62,590 nt of DNA from contig JABXJU010000002.1 in the NCBI GenBank assembly GCA_013375405.1, positions 1-62,590 of the forward strand, written 5' to 3'. Each line of letters begins with the position of its first letter. Position 1 is the first letter of the stretch. This stretch comes from Candidatus Helarchaeota archaeon. Lineage in GTDB: Archaea; Asgardarchaeota; Lokiarchaeia; Helarchaeales; HEL-GB-A. The notes under the pieces were generated by a model. It did not search any database. It was not told the origin of the DNA and saw nothing but the letters and a program-made list of their open reading frames with translations. The position numbers and the translations under genes were made by a program. Shown here in pieces: positions 36,216 through 45,018 of the stretch.

Positions 36216-37127
36216 ATGACAGAAATGAAAAAGATACTATTTTGTGGGATCGACAACGCCGGAAAGACATCGATTCTTCATGTCCTTAAGAAAAATTATA
36301 GTTTTTTAAATAAACTTAAACCAACTAAGGGGATCGAACGTAGTAAATCCAAAATTTTAGAGATTGATTTTGTCTTATGGGATTTAGGAGGACAAGAACA
36401 ATATATTTCAGATTATTTTGATAAAAAAGAGCATATATTTACGGAATTGAGCCTCTTATTTTTTATTGTTGATATACAGGACGAAATTCGATTTGATGGA
36501 GTGATTAATTATTTTGAAAGAATTATTTCTGTGCTACGAGAATATGATCAATCCCCTAATATTGTTATATTTCTCCACAAAATAGATCCGGACATAGAAC
36601 ATACAAAAAACGTGAAATTATTTACAAACGACATCAACAAAAAACTTACGAAATTAGCTGATGGATTTAATATCGCTTTTTTTCCAACCTCCATTTTTAA
36701 AAGATGGTCGATCATTTCAGCGTTTTCTTATGGAATTCGTGCTTTATCAGAAAAAGAAAGTATAATCAAGTTATCTGACTATTTAGAAGTTTGGACAGAA
36801 TATTTTGGGGCAAATTCAATTTTATTAATGAGTTCAGATGACGTTGTAGTTGGTGAATTTTCGATAGATAAAACAAGTATTACCACATTAAGTCAATATA
36901 TCGATGAACTCCGAAAAATTTACTCAGTATCCCAAAAACCGGTTATATTGAGAATGAATGGAGATCTACTTACATTAAGTCCATTAGATATTGGAAAATT
37001 ATCCCTCTTTCTAATCAAATATACTAATAATCCTGAAATTACAGAAGAACATTTCACTGATGCAATTCAGATACAGAATCGTGAGGAACTGGAAAATTTA
37101 TTGCTAAATTTCTTTCAAAAAGTATAA
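36216..37127 (+). CDS. Rag/Gtr-like GTPase with roadblock-like C-terminal domain
   Basis: A 303-residue GTPase. G1 GIDNAGKT is at residues 11-18, switch I has LKPTKGIE, G3 is WDLGGQ, and G4 is LHKID, the HKxD form typical of RagA/Gtr1. Residues about 190-300 contain a roadblock/LC7-like fold. A strand SILLMSSDDVVVGEFSID, a helix TTLSQYIDELRKI and a strand VILRMNGDLLTL occur in that order. In eukaryotes Rag GTPases use this domain to dimerise and dock on the lysosomal membrane. The gene is followed 174 bases later by a second protein of the same kind, so the two may form a pair. The ATG at 36216 is followed three codons later by another possible start (MKKIL). Confidence 0.85.
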   Translation: MTEMKKILFCGIDNAGKTSILHVLKKNYSFLNKLKPTKGIERSKSKILEIDFVLWDLGGQEQYISDYFDKKEHIFTELSLLFFIVDIQDEIRFDGVINYFERIISVLREYDQSPNIVIFLHKIDPDIEHTKNVKLFTNDINKKLTKLADGFNIAFFPTSIFKRWSIISAFSYGIRALSEKESIIKLSDYLEVWTEYFGANSILLMSSDDVVVGEFSIDKTSITTLSQYIDELRKIYSVSQKPVILRMNGDLLTLSPLDIGKLSLFLIKYTNNPEITEEHFTDAIQIQNREELENLLLNFFQKV

Positions 37128-37301
37128 CTGATGACAGGGCGAAAAATATACATAAATTCTTTTAATTAAGAGAATGAATCTTTATTTTCTATTAAAAAAT
37201 TCTATATTTTTAAATTTAAGATGATAAATATTGGATTTAAAAAAACACTTAAATAGGGAAATATACTTAAACCGTTTTAAGATTCACAAGAGGCGATTAA
37301 A

Positions 37302-38513
37302 ATGATGAATATAAAAAGATTTCATGAAAAGATATACTCGCTTCTTATTCCAGATCTCATCCGACCGGAAAAAATTAAAGACCTAAGAAATTTGGAAATT
37401 TCCGTTATTAAAGCAATCGGGGATTACGCAGACGTAATTAAAAGTGAGTTAAAGGCTGACAAAATTAAAGATTTAGCAAAGGTGGATCCAAAAAAGGAGC
37501 AGTCTTTTCTAGAGCAATATGATATAGATGTTTTACAACTGGAAGAATGGGTAGCATTAGCTAAGCTTATCGTACGCGCACCAAAATATCGGGGCGAAAT
37601 TGCTAAAAAAGTGATGCTTCTTGGAATAGATAATGCAGGAAAGACAGCTATCTCGAAGACACTAACTATTAAATATCGGATGAACCTCCAAGCTTTTGGG
37701 CAGATGTTGAAAGATCTTTTGCCTACAAAAGGTGCAGTTCAAGATCGGCTAAAAGTTTCAAATGTAAATGTTATGCTTTGGGATTTAGGAGGGCAGCAGC
37801 AATATAGGAGGGTATATCTTAAAGAGCCAGAGCGATTTTTCTTTGACTGTAGCGCAGTAATCTATGTTGTTGATATCCAAGATGAAGAACGATTTGACGA
37901 AACAATGGTATATTTAGAACGGGTTGTAAATATTTTTCACTTCTTGAATGAAAATCCATATTTTATGGTACTTTTCCATAAGTATGATCCTGAACTTGAA
38001 ATAGAGCCTAAATACCAGATATTTATAAAGGACTTAACTAAACGGGTTTCAAAGATCTTAGGCGAGGCAAATATTACTTTTCAACTGAGAAATTCTTCGG
38101 TTTATAATGATTTGACAGTATTTAACTCATTCACCGAGTTAATTAGAATTTTCGCTAATGTAGACGTCCAAGCAACAATTAATCAGATCCTTGAAAAACA
38201 TGCAATTGTAAGTGGATTAGATAACTTAGTTCTATTTGATTTATCTGGAATTAGAGTAGGGGAATTCATTCAAAGCGAAGAGATTGGTGAATTAATTAAT
38301 GCATTAACCATTCAAAATCTTCAAATGCTTGTTTTGGAAGATGAACAAGTAATTGTCGAATTCGATGGAAGATATTTCAGCGCCATACCCATCTATTTAG
38401 AAGGTAAAACCATAATTTTATCTAGTATTCACGGAGATCCATCGGTTAAAGAAAAATTAGCGCACGAAGCTCCAACTGAACTTGAACCATGGCTTGAGAG
38501 TTTAATGGAATAG
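37302..38513 (+). CDS. Rag/Gtr-like GTPase with N-terminal helical and C-terminal roadblock-like domains
   Basis: A 403-residue GTPase. Residues 1-100 are helical. They resemble the N-terminal module of the protein at 20850-22025, including a helix-hairpin-like segment around LQLEEWVALAKLI. G1 GIDNAGKT is at 108-115, switch I has LLPTKGAVQ, G3 is WDLGGQ, and G4 is FHKYD (HKxD form). The last 115 residues (DNLVLFDLSGIRVGEFIQ, then LVLEDEQVIVEFDGRYF) look like a roadblock/LC7 domain. It lies between the simpler Rag-like gene and a membrane HEAT-repeat gene that begins 29 bases downstream, so the last two are probably co-transcribed. Starts MM at 37302 or one codon later are equivalent. Confidence 0.85.
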   Translation: MMNIKRFHEKIYSLLIPDLIRPEKIKDLRNLEISVIKAIGDYADVIKSELKADKIKDLAKVDPKKEQSFLEQYDIDVLQLEEWVALAKLIVRAPKYRGEIAKKVMLLGIDNAGKTAISKTLTIKYRMNLQAFGQMLKDLLPTKGAVQDRLKVSNVNVMLWDLGGQQQYRRVYLKEPERFFFDCSAVIYVVDIQDEERFDETMVYLERVVNIFHFLNENPYFMVLFHKYDPELEIEPKYQIFIKDLTKRVSKILGEANITFQLRNSSVYNDLTVFNSFTELIRIFANVDVQATINQILEKHAIVSGLDNLVLFDLSGIRVGEFIQSEEIGELINALTIQNLQMLVLEDEQVIVEFDGRYFSAIPIYLEGKTIILSSIHGDPSVKEKLAHEAPTELEPWLESLME

Positions 38514-38542
38514 ATCAATACATTCTTGGAGTATTCCACTCT

Positions 38543-40399
38543 ATGGAATCCACCACCGACTTCTTTTTTTTAATCAGTTTTGTTGTTTGGATAGTATTAG
38601 GCTACGTTATCTATCGTAAATTCTACACTTCAATAGACGAAATCATCTCCACGACTGAGATAAGAAAGAGTCGGGCAATGCAATACAGAGCAGACCAGCT
38701 AGAAAGTACTCTCAAGACCAGTATCTTTTTTTGTGTAATTCTAAGCATAGGCGTTAACTTGGTTATATTACAAATTTATTCATGGATTTTCGATGATTGG
38801 CCTATGTTCTCTTATTACTTTTTTTTATTGGGTGGAGTCTTTATTCTCATTGCCTATCCAATCGGTGAATTACTCTTTTTATCGGAAAAGGAAAGCGAAG
38901 CAGAAACGCCGTACCATAAAGTGATTCGTAAAGTAATTCGAAAATTTATCGGAACTGTAAAAGGAAAAGTAGAAGCAGTTATATTATATTCTTTTTTATT
39001 TTTTTTAATTCCAATTTTAATTCTTTTTTTTGGACTTAATTTTGATTTCTTATTTTCGATTTTCATTGTTTTTATGATATATCCTTTAATAATAGTTGGA
39101 TATGTCATTGCCTTTGCAATTTTTAAATTACTCACACCCCTCTTATTTCTCCATAATTTGAAAAATCTTCGTTTTATTATTGGAATGGTATATATTGGAA
39201 TTACTGTTCTTTTTGAAATGGCTTTATTCTTACAAAATTCTGATTTAATTTTCTTTTCGCTTTTAGTATTATTATTCGTTCTTATATATGGAATTATTAA
39301 AGGGTTAAAATATTATCCCGTTGAATTAACCCACATCATTGATAATGTAACGCGTCCTTTTGAATATATTCATGGATCTTATCTCCTTCTTGGATTTGGA
39401 TTGTTCACATTTCTGGCGCAACAAACTTTCCAAAGTATAAGTTTTATAATGGTCCCAACTGACTTTGCCGCTTTAATCGAAATTATCATAATAATACAGA
39501 CTTTTCTCATTCCTATTTTTCTAATCCTAATTATATATAGGAAAGCAAAATCTCCTTCACGGGCGCTAGTAGTGGCACTCACATACGACTCTATGAAATT
39601 AAATGCAGCGATTAAATCCCGATTCATTCATGATAAAACGCTCATAGATTCCATTGAAAAGAGTGTCAATCAAGAGTATATTAGACCCGAATATACGCCT
39701 AAATTATATCGTTTATTAGAGAATACTGACGTTCATGTGAGAAGGAAGGCAATTATTCTTCTCAGAAAAATTACAGAAGATGATCGATTCAAATCGGTTA
39801 GTATTGTCCCTCGTTTACTAGATTTCCTGAAAATAGACAAAATATGGACTGTTAGACTAGAAGCAGCAGAATCTCTTACAAAAATGATGCAGATTCTCCC
39901 AAAAGTCGAAGTTAAAAATGTATTTAGGTTATTATCCGAATTAGATACTGATAAAAATCGTTATGTCCGTTGGGGAATCATTAAAGTTTTTAATAGTATT
40001 GCTATAGCTCGAGAAGACAAATTAGAGGATGTCATGCCTTTTCTTTATAAAGGATTAGAGGATGAAGAGTGGAGCGTAAGGAAGGGAACCGTAGAATCTT
40101 TTAATGATCTAATTGATAATTATCCTGAGATTGCTATTAAATCGTTAGGAAAATCACTCAAATTATTAATGGATGAAGATACTGATATAATTAAAGAAGT
40201 ATTTACATTAATTCACAAAATTATAGGGATTGAAGTGAATGCTGACAATCTCGGAGTTCTTGAGAGCAAAATTACTGAAAAATTAGGATCTGAATATACA
40301 TTTGATGCCAAAATGTTACATCAAGCAGTAGAGAAGATAAAAGAAGTTTCAAAACCACCTAAGTTCGTTTTTAAAAGGAGCGATTTACCGAGAAAATAG
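38543..40399 (+). CDS. Polytopic membrane protein with C-terminal HEAT-like repeats
   Basis: A 618-residue protein. The first 340 residues carry about eight to nine hydrophobic segments, starting at FFFLISFVVWIVLGYVIY. The last 250 residues are soluble and hold four to five HEAT-like units. Their pattern is D.....VRR.A...L..i, as in DVHVRRKAIILLRKI, IWTVRLEAAESLTKM, NRYVRWGIIKVFNSI and EWSVRKGTVESFNDL. The layout is that of a membrane anchor exposing a protein-binding solenoid to the cytosol. It directly follows the Rag-like GTPase at 37302 (29-base gap), which suggests that it could be a membrane receptor for the GTPase or its complex. That is inference. It converges with the longin-PIN-TPR gene (8-base gap). 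Confidence 0.75.
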   Translation: MESTTDFFFLISFVVWIVLGYVIYRKFYTSIDEIISTTEIRKSRAMQYRADQLESTLKTSIFFCVILSIGVNLVILQIYSWIFDDWPMFSYYFFLLGGVFILIAYPIGELLFLSEKESEAETPYHKVIRKVIRKFIGTVKGKVEAVILYSFLFFLIPILILFFGLNFDFLFSIFIVFMIYPLIIVGYVIAFAIFKLLTPLLFLHNLKNLRFIIGMVYIGITVLFEMALFLQNSDLIFFSLLVLLFVLIYGIIKGLKYYPVELTHIIDNVTRPFEYIHGSYLLLGFGLFTFLAQQTFQSISFIMVPTDFAALIEIIIIIQTFLIPIFLILIIYRKAKSPSRALVVALTYDSMKLNAAIKSRFIHDKTLIDSIEKSVNQEYIRPEYTPKLYRLLENTDVHVRRKAIILLRKITEDDRFKSVSIVPRLLDFLKIDKIWTVRLEAAESLTKMMQILPKVEVKNVFRLLSELDTDKNRYVRWGIIKVFNSIAIAREDKLEDVMPFLYKGLEDEEWSVRKGTVESFNDLIDNYPEIAIKSLGKSLKLLMDEDTDIIKEVFTLIHKIIGIEVNADNLGVLESKITEKLGSEYTFDAKMLHQAVEKIKEVSKPPKFVFKRSDLPRK

Positions 40400-40407
40400 A
40401 ATTTTTC

Positions 40408-42870
40408 TTATAATTCTAAGAATTTTCCGAATACTTGAGGTGCGCCCCTTCTAATTGAAATATTATCCATGGATTTTGTTATAATAATAAAACGAATTAA
40501 AAACTTTTCTTTATCCGCATCAGACGCTTCAATAATGCTGTATTTTTCTTTACTAGTTTTTAAAGCTAATTTATAAGATTCGGGTACTCGTTCAAACCGT
40601 AAAGATACTTTTTCAGGAATTTTTATTAATAGATTCCCTAATTCGGGTTTATAGCAGAAGAAATTTGTAAATTGGATTTGTTGGTCTCTATTCAAATCTT
40701 TTTGCTCTTTAGAAACATGTAGGAGGTCCATCCAACCTTTTAGTGAAGCTGGTAAAGCACGTCCAAGTAACCATTTTTTATCGATTTTAAAAGGCAAAGG
40801 TTTTTTCGCTAATTCATGAATTTTGCTGAGTTGTGCGATTTTTTGTTCATAAAGCTCTATATCTTCCTTGTCTTTTAGGGTATAAGCTAAATCTAAAACC
40901 TTTTGTAATTGTGAAACTAATGGAGAATTACTATATGACCCAATAGCGTAATAACAACGTGTTATTTTTGAGAAGACTGAATCAGCCATTGTAATTCGCT
41001 TCAGACTAATCGCAATTTCAAAGGCCTCATTATATAGATGAATTGCAACATCTGGACGGCCCATCATATAGAAGTTATCCCCAAATTCATTCATAACTAA
41101 TAGGGATTCCTGCTCGTCGTTTTCAATAAGTTTATGCACTTCGTTCATGGTACCTTTTGCTTCTTCTACGTTTCCCATGAGAAATTTAGCAATAGCAACG
41201 CCACCAAGACCCATTACATTATATCGGGGCATTTTATAATGCTCACTTAATAGGCGTGTCATATCAAAGTGACGAAGTGCGCGTTCGTACTGCTGGTGAT
41301 AAATAAGTGAAAGACTCTTCAAGTAGGTAGAGATAACGATATTATTTTGATTTCCCACTATTGAACTATAGATAGCACTCTGAGTGAAATGATCAATTGC
41401 ATGATCTAGTTCAATCAAATCAGTATGGGAAACGGCAGCTAAAAATTCGAAATTAGCCAGCATTTTTGCCAGATATATTTGAAATTGAAGTTTTCGGCGT
41501 TCTCGGAGCCCAGCGCCCGCTAATAAAAATGTGTTAGAAAGCTTACCGAGGGTATCATGAATAATTTCAGAAGCCTTTTCCATATCATCTTTTGCTAGAT
41601 GCTTTTGAACCAAATTTAGGTTTTGAATTACTTCTTTCATGTCATCCAAAAAAGGCACTAAATCTTGAATTGGTTTTAATTGAGGTTTCTGTAATTTATG
41701 ACCCTTAGTATATAAATTGATTAAAGATAATTCAACTTTTGGTAATTCATTGATTGCATTGGATATTTCTGAGGGAGAACTAAAGGAACTACTTGCTGCA
41801 CTAATGGCTTTCTCTATTAACCATGTTAATTGATCACCAGGGTGAGTATCTCGCTGTTCAAGTGCCTGTTGCATCTCAATATTAATGATCTTTTTTCGTA
41901 TTTTATTAAAATATGTTTGAATCTGTTTATCCTTTAGATTGTTAATCAATTCTAGAACAAAACTACTGGATGGAAGGATTTTGATTTCTTTAAAGTAGTC
42001 TTGGACGAATTGGATGAGTTCAAAGTCATCGGAAACAATTGTTACGGGATGATAACTCTCATCTTTCATTAGACTTCGTGCTAATGCAATTAAGGATAAG
42101 CTTGAATCTTTTAACCAAATACCTTTTGAAATGTCCGTTTTTAATTTCATAATTACTCGAGGAGTTATTTGAAAAATCCGGATACTTTTAAGGAGTTTAG
42201 AAAGTACCTCTTCAGGTGTTCTAATTTCGAATAAGATCTGATGAGTTATAAAAATTGGAATGCCATACTTAATAATTTCATTTAAATATATAAAGGGACG
42301 CTCATTTCTTTCTATTTGGAATAGAAAATCGAAGAAATTCGAATCTACTATATAGCTACCAATCTTTCGCTCCTCAGGGGTTTCCATTACACGATCCAGT
42401 AATGTTTCTTGTGCTATTTTTAAAGTTTCTTTGGTATCATCGAGAAATGATTCTATTTTTTTACAAATAATTTCATTTATTTCCTCAATTTCGTCATAAT
42501 CTTCCTTTCCTACATCGTACAAATAGAATCCTTTGTAGGCATCTTTTACGCCTGCAACACTTGCTGAGATTCTTTTTAGTAACTCTTCAAAAACATGAAT
42601 TTGCTCGATAGGTTCGTTAATCAAGATCAGCGATAATAATAACATCTCTTTTTTACCACGAGCCCATTCGGAGGAAATTTCAAAATAGTAATTTACCGTC
42701 TTAAAATGGGGAGAGGTCTCATAGACGAAAAATTTTTGTTTAATGAGTTCGGAAATATTTAAGAGATTTGCAATCTGCTGTGCTTTTTCCACCCCTAGGG
42801 AATCTGGAAAGTGGCACAAAATTTGTGGTCCTCTGATTGTGTTGAAAAAATTCAAATTGAGAAAATACAT
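40408..42870 (-). CDS. Longin-like + PIN + TPR-like multidomain protein
   Basis: An 820-residue soluble protein. Residues 1-120 look like a longin-type domain: GPQILCHFPDSLG, then FKTVNYYFEISSEWARGKKEMLLLSLIL and a helix. Residues about 172-310 look like a PIN nuclease domain, with D176 in YIVDSNFFDFL, E215 in THQILFEIR, D255 in WLKDSSLSLIALARSL, and D281/D282 in IVSDDFELIQF. Residues about 340-690 are helical with TPR-like pairs (for example YERALRHFDMTRLLSEHY, then EEAKGTMNEVHKLI). The last 120 residues are alpha/beta and unrecognised. Longin domains bind small GTPases or SNAREs, and PIN domains cut RNA. The fusion is unusual. It lies beside the Rag-like GTPase/HEAT cluster. Confidence 0.65.
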   Translation of the reverse strand: MYFLNLNFFNTIRGPQILCHFPDSLGVEKAQQIANLLNISELIKQKFFVYETSPHFKTVNYYFEISSEWARGKKEMLLLSLILINEPIEQIHVFEELLKRISASVAGVKDAYKGFYLYDVGKEDYDEIEEINEIICKKIESFLDDTKETLKIAQETLLDRVMETPEERKIGSYIVDSNFFDFLFQIERNERPFIYLNEIIKYGIPIFITHQILFEIRTPEEVLSKLLKSIRIFQITPRVIMKLKTDISKGIWLKDSSLSLIALARSLMKDESYHPVTIVSDDFELIQFVQDYFKEIKILPSSSFVLELINNLKDKQIQTYFNKIRKKIINIEMQQALEQRDTHPGDQLTWLIEKAISAASSSFSSPSEISNAINELPKVELSLINLYTKGHKLQKPQLKPIQDLVPFLDDMKEVIQNLNLVQKHLAKDDMEKASEIIHDTLGKLSNTFLLAGAGLRERRKLQFQIYLAKMLANFEFLAAVSHTDLIELDHAIDHFTQSAIYSSIVGNQNNIVISTYLKSLSLIYHQQYERALRHFDMTRLLSEHYKMPRYNVMGLGGVAIAKFLMGNVEEAKGTMNEVHKLIENDEQESLLVMNEFGDNFYMMGRPDVAIHLYNEAFEIAISLKRITMADSVFSKITRCYYAIGSYSNSPLVSQLQKVLDLAYTLKDKEDIELYEQKIAQLSKIHELAKKPLPFKIDKKWLLGRALPASLKGWMDLLHVSKEQKDLNRDQQIQFTNFFCYKPELGNLLIKIPEKVSLRFERVPESYKLALKTSKEKYSIIEASDADKEKFLIRFIIITKSMDNISIRRGAPQVFGKFLEL

Positions 42871-43041
42871 TATTACTACTTCAGCAAGCGACCAATTTAA
42901 TTAATCTATTATTTTAAATAATGTATTATTACGTATAATATATTTTTGTCGTTAATTTATATTCATTTCAAAAATCTTAAATAACTCTAAAAATAATAGA
43001 GTAATTCAATAAATCTGAAACTGATCGTGAGGTAGCTAATT

Positions 43042-43917
43042 ATGGGAAGAAAATCCCAAGAGGAAGAAATTTGTAAGTTAATTTTGGATGAATTATACGA
43101 TATAAAAGAGAAAAAGGGGATTAATTTTAACAACTTATTTAAAAAGATTAAGAAAAAACGGGGTAAATTTAGTTATGATACTTTATCTAAATATTTAAAT
43201 AAGATGGAGCGGGATGGTCGCATCATCCGTATCATTGACGTTAATTCAAATAGAAAAATTAAACCTGTTCTCCTCTTTAAAAATTTTGAAATTATCAATC
43301 TTCGGAATGAAAAAATTAACTTTAATAGAATACTCATGGATCATAATACAAAATTCCATAAATTTCCAAACGAAAAACTGAAAAATTCAGACTTCTTCCC
43401 CAAATTTCACGAAATTATTTCAAAATTATTAAAAAAACAAATGAATTTAAATATAGATTCTTTTTCAACTGATGAAATTATAAACAAAGATATACTTCTT
43501 GAAAATTTTAATCTCTTTTTGGTAGAAAATCCAGAACTTAAAGGGACGATACCGAATTTTGATGATATAATCTTATTAATCTATTTGAATCTTCTCGAGT
43601 TAATTATAGACTCAGGCGTAATGAATACATCTGAAATTCACTATAATATATTTTTCCACATCAATTTTTCTGAACTTTTCGCATCAATTATATTAAAACT
43701 CGCTAATATAATACAAAGAAAAAAATACTCTCTTACTGAACTGTTTCTAAAAAGAATTAAAGCACCAAAAATGACAAAATTTACTGATGAGAATGTTTTA
43801 CAATTATTATTGAATCAGTTACAGGGAGAATCCAAAGAAAATATTAAAGATCTCATTCAGAAAAAACGATTAGATGCATTTTCTGAGAGATACAAAAGAG
43901 GTCTTAAAATTTATTGA
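43042..43917 (+). CDS. Winged-helix-like protein of unknown role
   Basis: A 291-residue basic protein. Residues 1-75 look like a winged helix: helices around ICKLILDELYDIKEK and FNNLFKKIKKKRG, then FSYDTLSKYLNKMERDGRIIRIID, which is the recognition helix followed by a wing. Residues about 80-290 are helical and charged without a known motif. It could be a transcription regulator or a nucleic-acid-binding protein. It lies divergent from the longin-PIN-TPR gene with a 171-base gap. The start ATG at 43042 follows GTGAGGTAGC. Confidence 0.65.
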   Translation: MGRKSQEEEICKLILDELYDIKEKKGINFNNLFKKIKKKRGKFSYDTLSKYLNKMERDGRIIRIIDVNSNRKIKPVLLFKNFEIINLRNEKINFNRILMDHNTKFHKFPNEKLKNSDFFPKFHEIISKLLKKQMNLNIDSFSTDEIINKDILLENFNLFLVENPELKGTIPNFDDIILLIYLNLLELIIDSGVMNTSEIHYNIFFHINFSELFASIILKLANIIQRKKYSLTELFLKRIKAPKMTKFTDENVLQLLLNQLQGESKENIKDLIQKKRLDAFSERYKRGLKIY

Positions 43918-43950
43918 TTTTATCCTTTTTAAGTAAGCTTTATCCTTTAC

Positions 43951-44949
43951 TTATATTTGACCGGATTTTTGAAACTGTTCAATTATTTTAAATAGGCAAG
44001 TAACTATTAGGATTACAGTCGGAAAGTAAGTTAACCATAAGAGAAAACTTGGATAAAGTAAGGTTTCAATAGCAATCCCCACACTGATTAAACTTCCGCC
44101 AATTATAATTATATAGAACAAATATTTGTTTACAGCGTAATTAGTGAATAATAAAATGTATCCAATGAGTGATAAAATTGCTCCGCCTAATATGAGAAAT
44201 GTAGTAAAATAAACATTATGAGTAAAAATCAAAAAATAAGTCTCATAAGCACTATATAACGCAAAGAAAAAAACTGGAAATGAGAGAATTTCTCTTCCAT
44301 AATTTTTTGTTAATTTGAAAAGAGTGTTCAAAAGAATGTCTTCAGAATTAGTTTTTTCCTGTGAATACAATACGTTATTAGCACATAGCCATAATGCAGA
44401 ACAAAAGGGGAGTAAAGAAAGGAGAAAGAGCAATTGAGTTGCAAGAAGCAAATAATCATAAGTTCCGCCTAACGTTGGAAATTTGTATGAAGAATAAAAA
44501 ATTATAGGGGTTAATATTGTAGTAAGTGTAACTATTGATCCAAAATAAATTGTCCGATCAAGCCTACTTTTGGGATCTCTTTGTCTTAAATAAAAAATAA
44601 ACAATAATTCAAGAAAAACATATATAAAAAAGGATAGAATAACAAAAAAGTGTCCAATAGGGGGATCAAAAGTGGAAGGATAGATGCCAAACGGTAAAAG
44701 TACTGTTAGACTAAAGATAATATAACCTGAAGTGATTAAATAAATAACATAAAAAATTCGGAATTTGTCTCTAATTATCCCCAATAATAGAAAAATATCA
44801 AGAAAAATAAAGAAAGAAATATGAAGATAAAATAAAATTGACCACAATAGTTCCATTTCAGCAGAATATGAAGATATAAAGAAAAGCACTATAGTAAATA
44901 CCATGAATAATTGTATTAAAATGAATATAGTCGTTTTTTTCCACTTCAC
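43951..44949 (-). CDS. Polytopic membrane protein, unknown
   Basis: A 332-residue protein with about nine to ten hydrophobic segments covering nearly its whole length, from TTIFILIQLFMVFTIVLFF to the C-terminal WLTYFPTVILIVTCLF. No conserved catalytic or transport motif was recognised. It follows the GT-C-like gene on the same strand with a 69-base gap and may be co-transcribed with it. It could be a sensor-type or lipid-associated membrane protein. Confidence 0.7.
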   Translation of the reverse strand: MKWKKTTIFILIQLFMVFTIVLFFISSYSAEMELLWSILFYLHISFFIFLDIFLLLGIIRDKFRIFYVIYLITSGYIIFSLTVLLPFGIYPSTFDPPIGHFFVILSFFIYVFLELLFIFYLRQRDPKSRLDRTIYFGSIVTLTTILTPIIFYSSYKFPTLGGTYDYLLLATQLLFLLSLLPFCSALWLCANNVLYSQEKTNSEDILLNTLFKLTKNYGREILSFPVFFFALYSAYETYFLIFTHNVYFTTFLILGGAILSLIGYILLFTNYAVNKYLFYIIIIGGSLISVGIAIETLLYPSFLLWLTYFPTVILIVTCLFKIIEQFQKSGQI

Positions 44950-45018
44950 GTTCTCAGCCTCTGAAGATCATAAACCGTTTTATGTTATTTTATATCAGAT
45001 TTGAAATTTACATGAATA

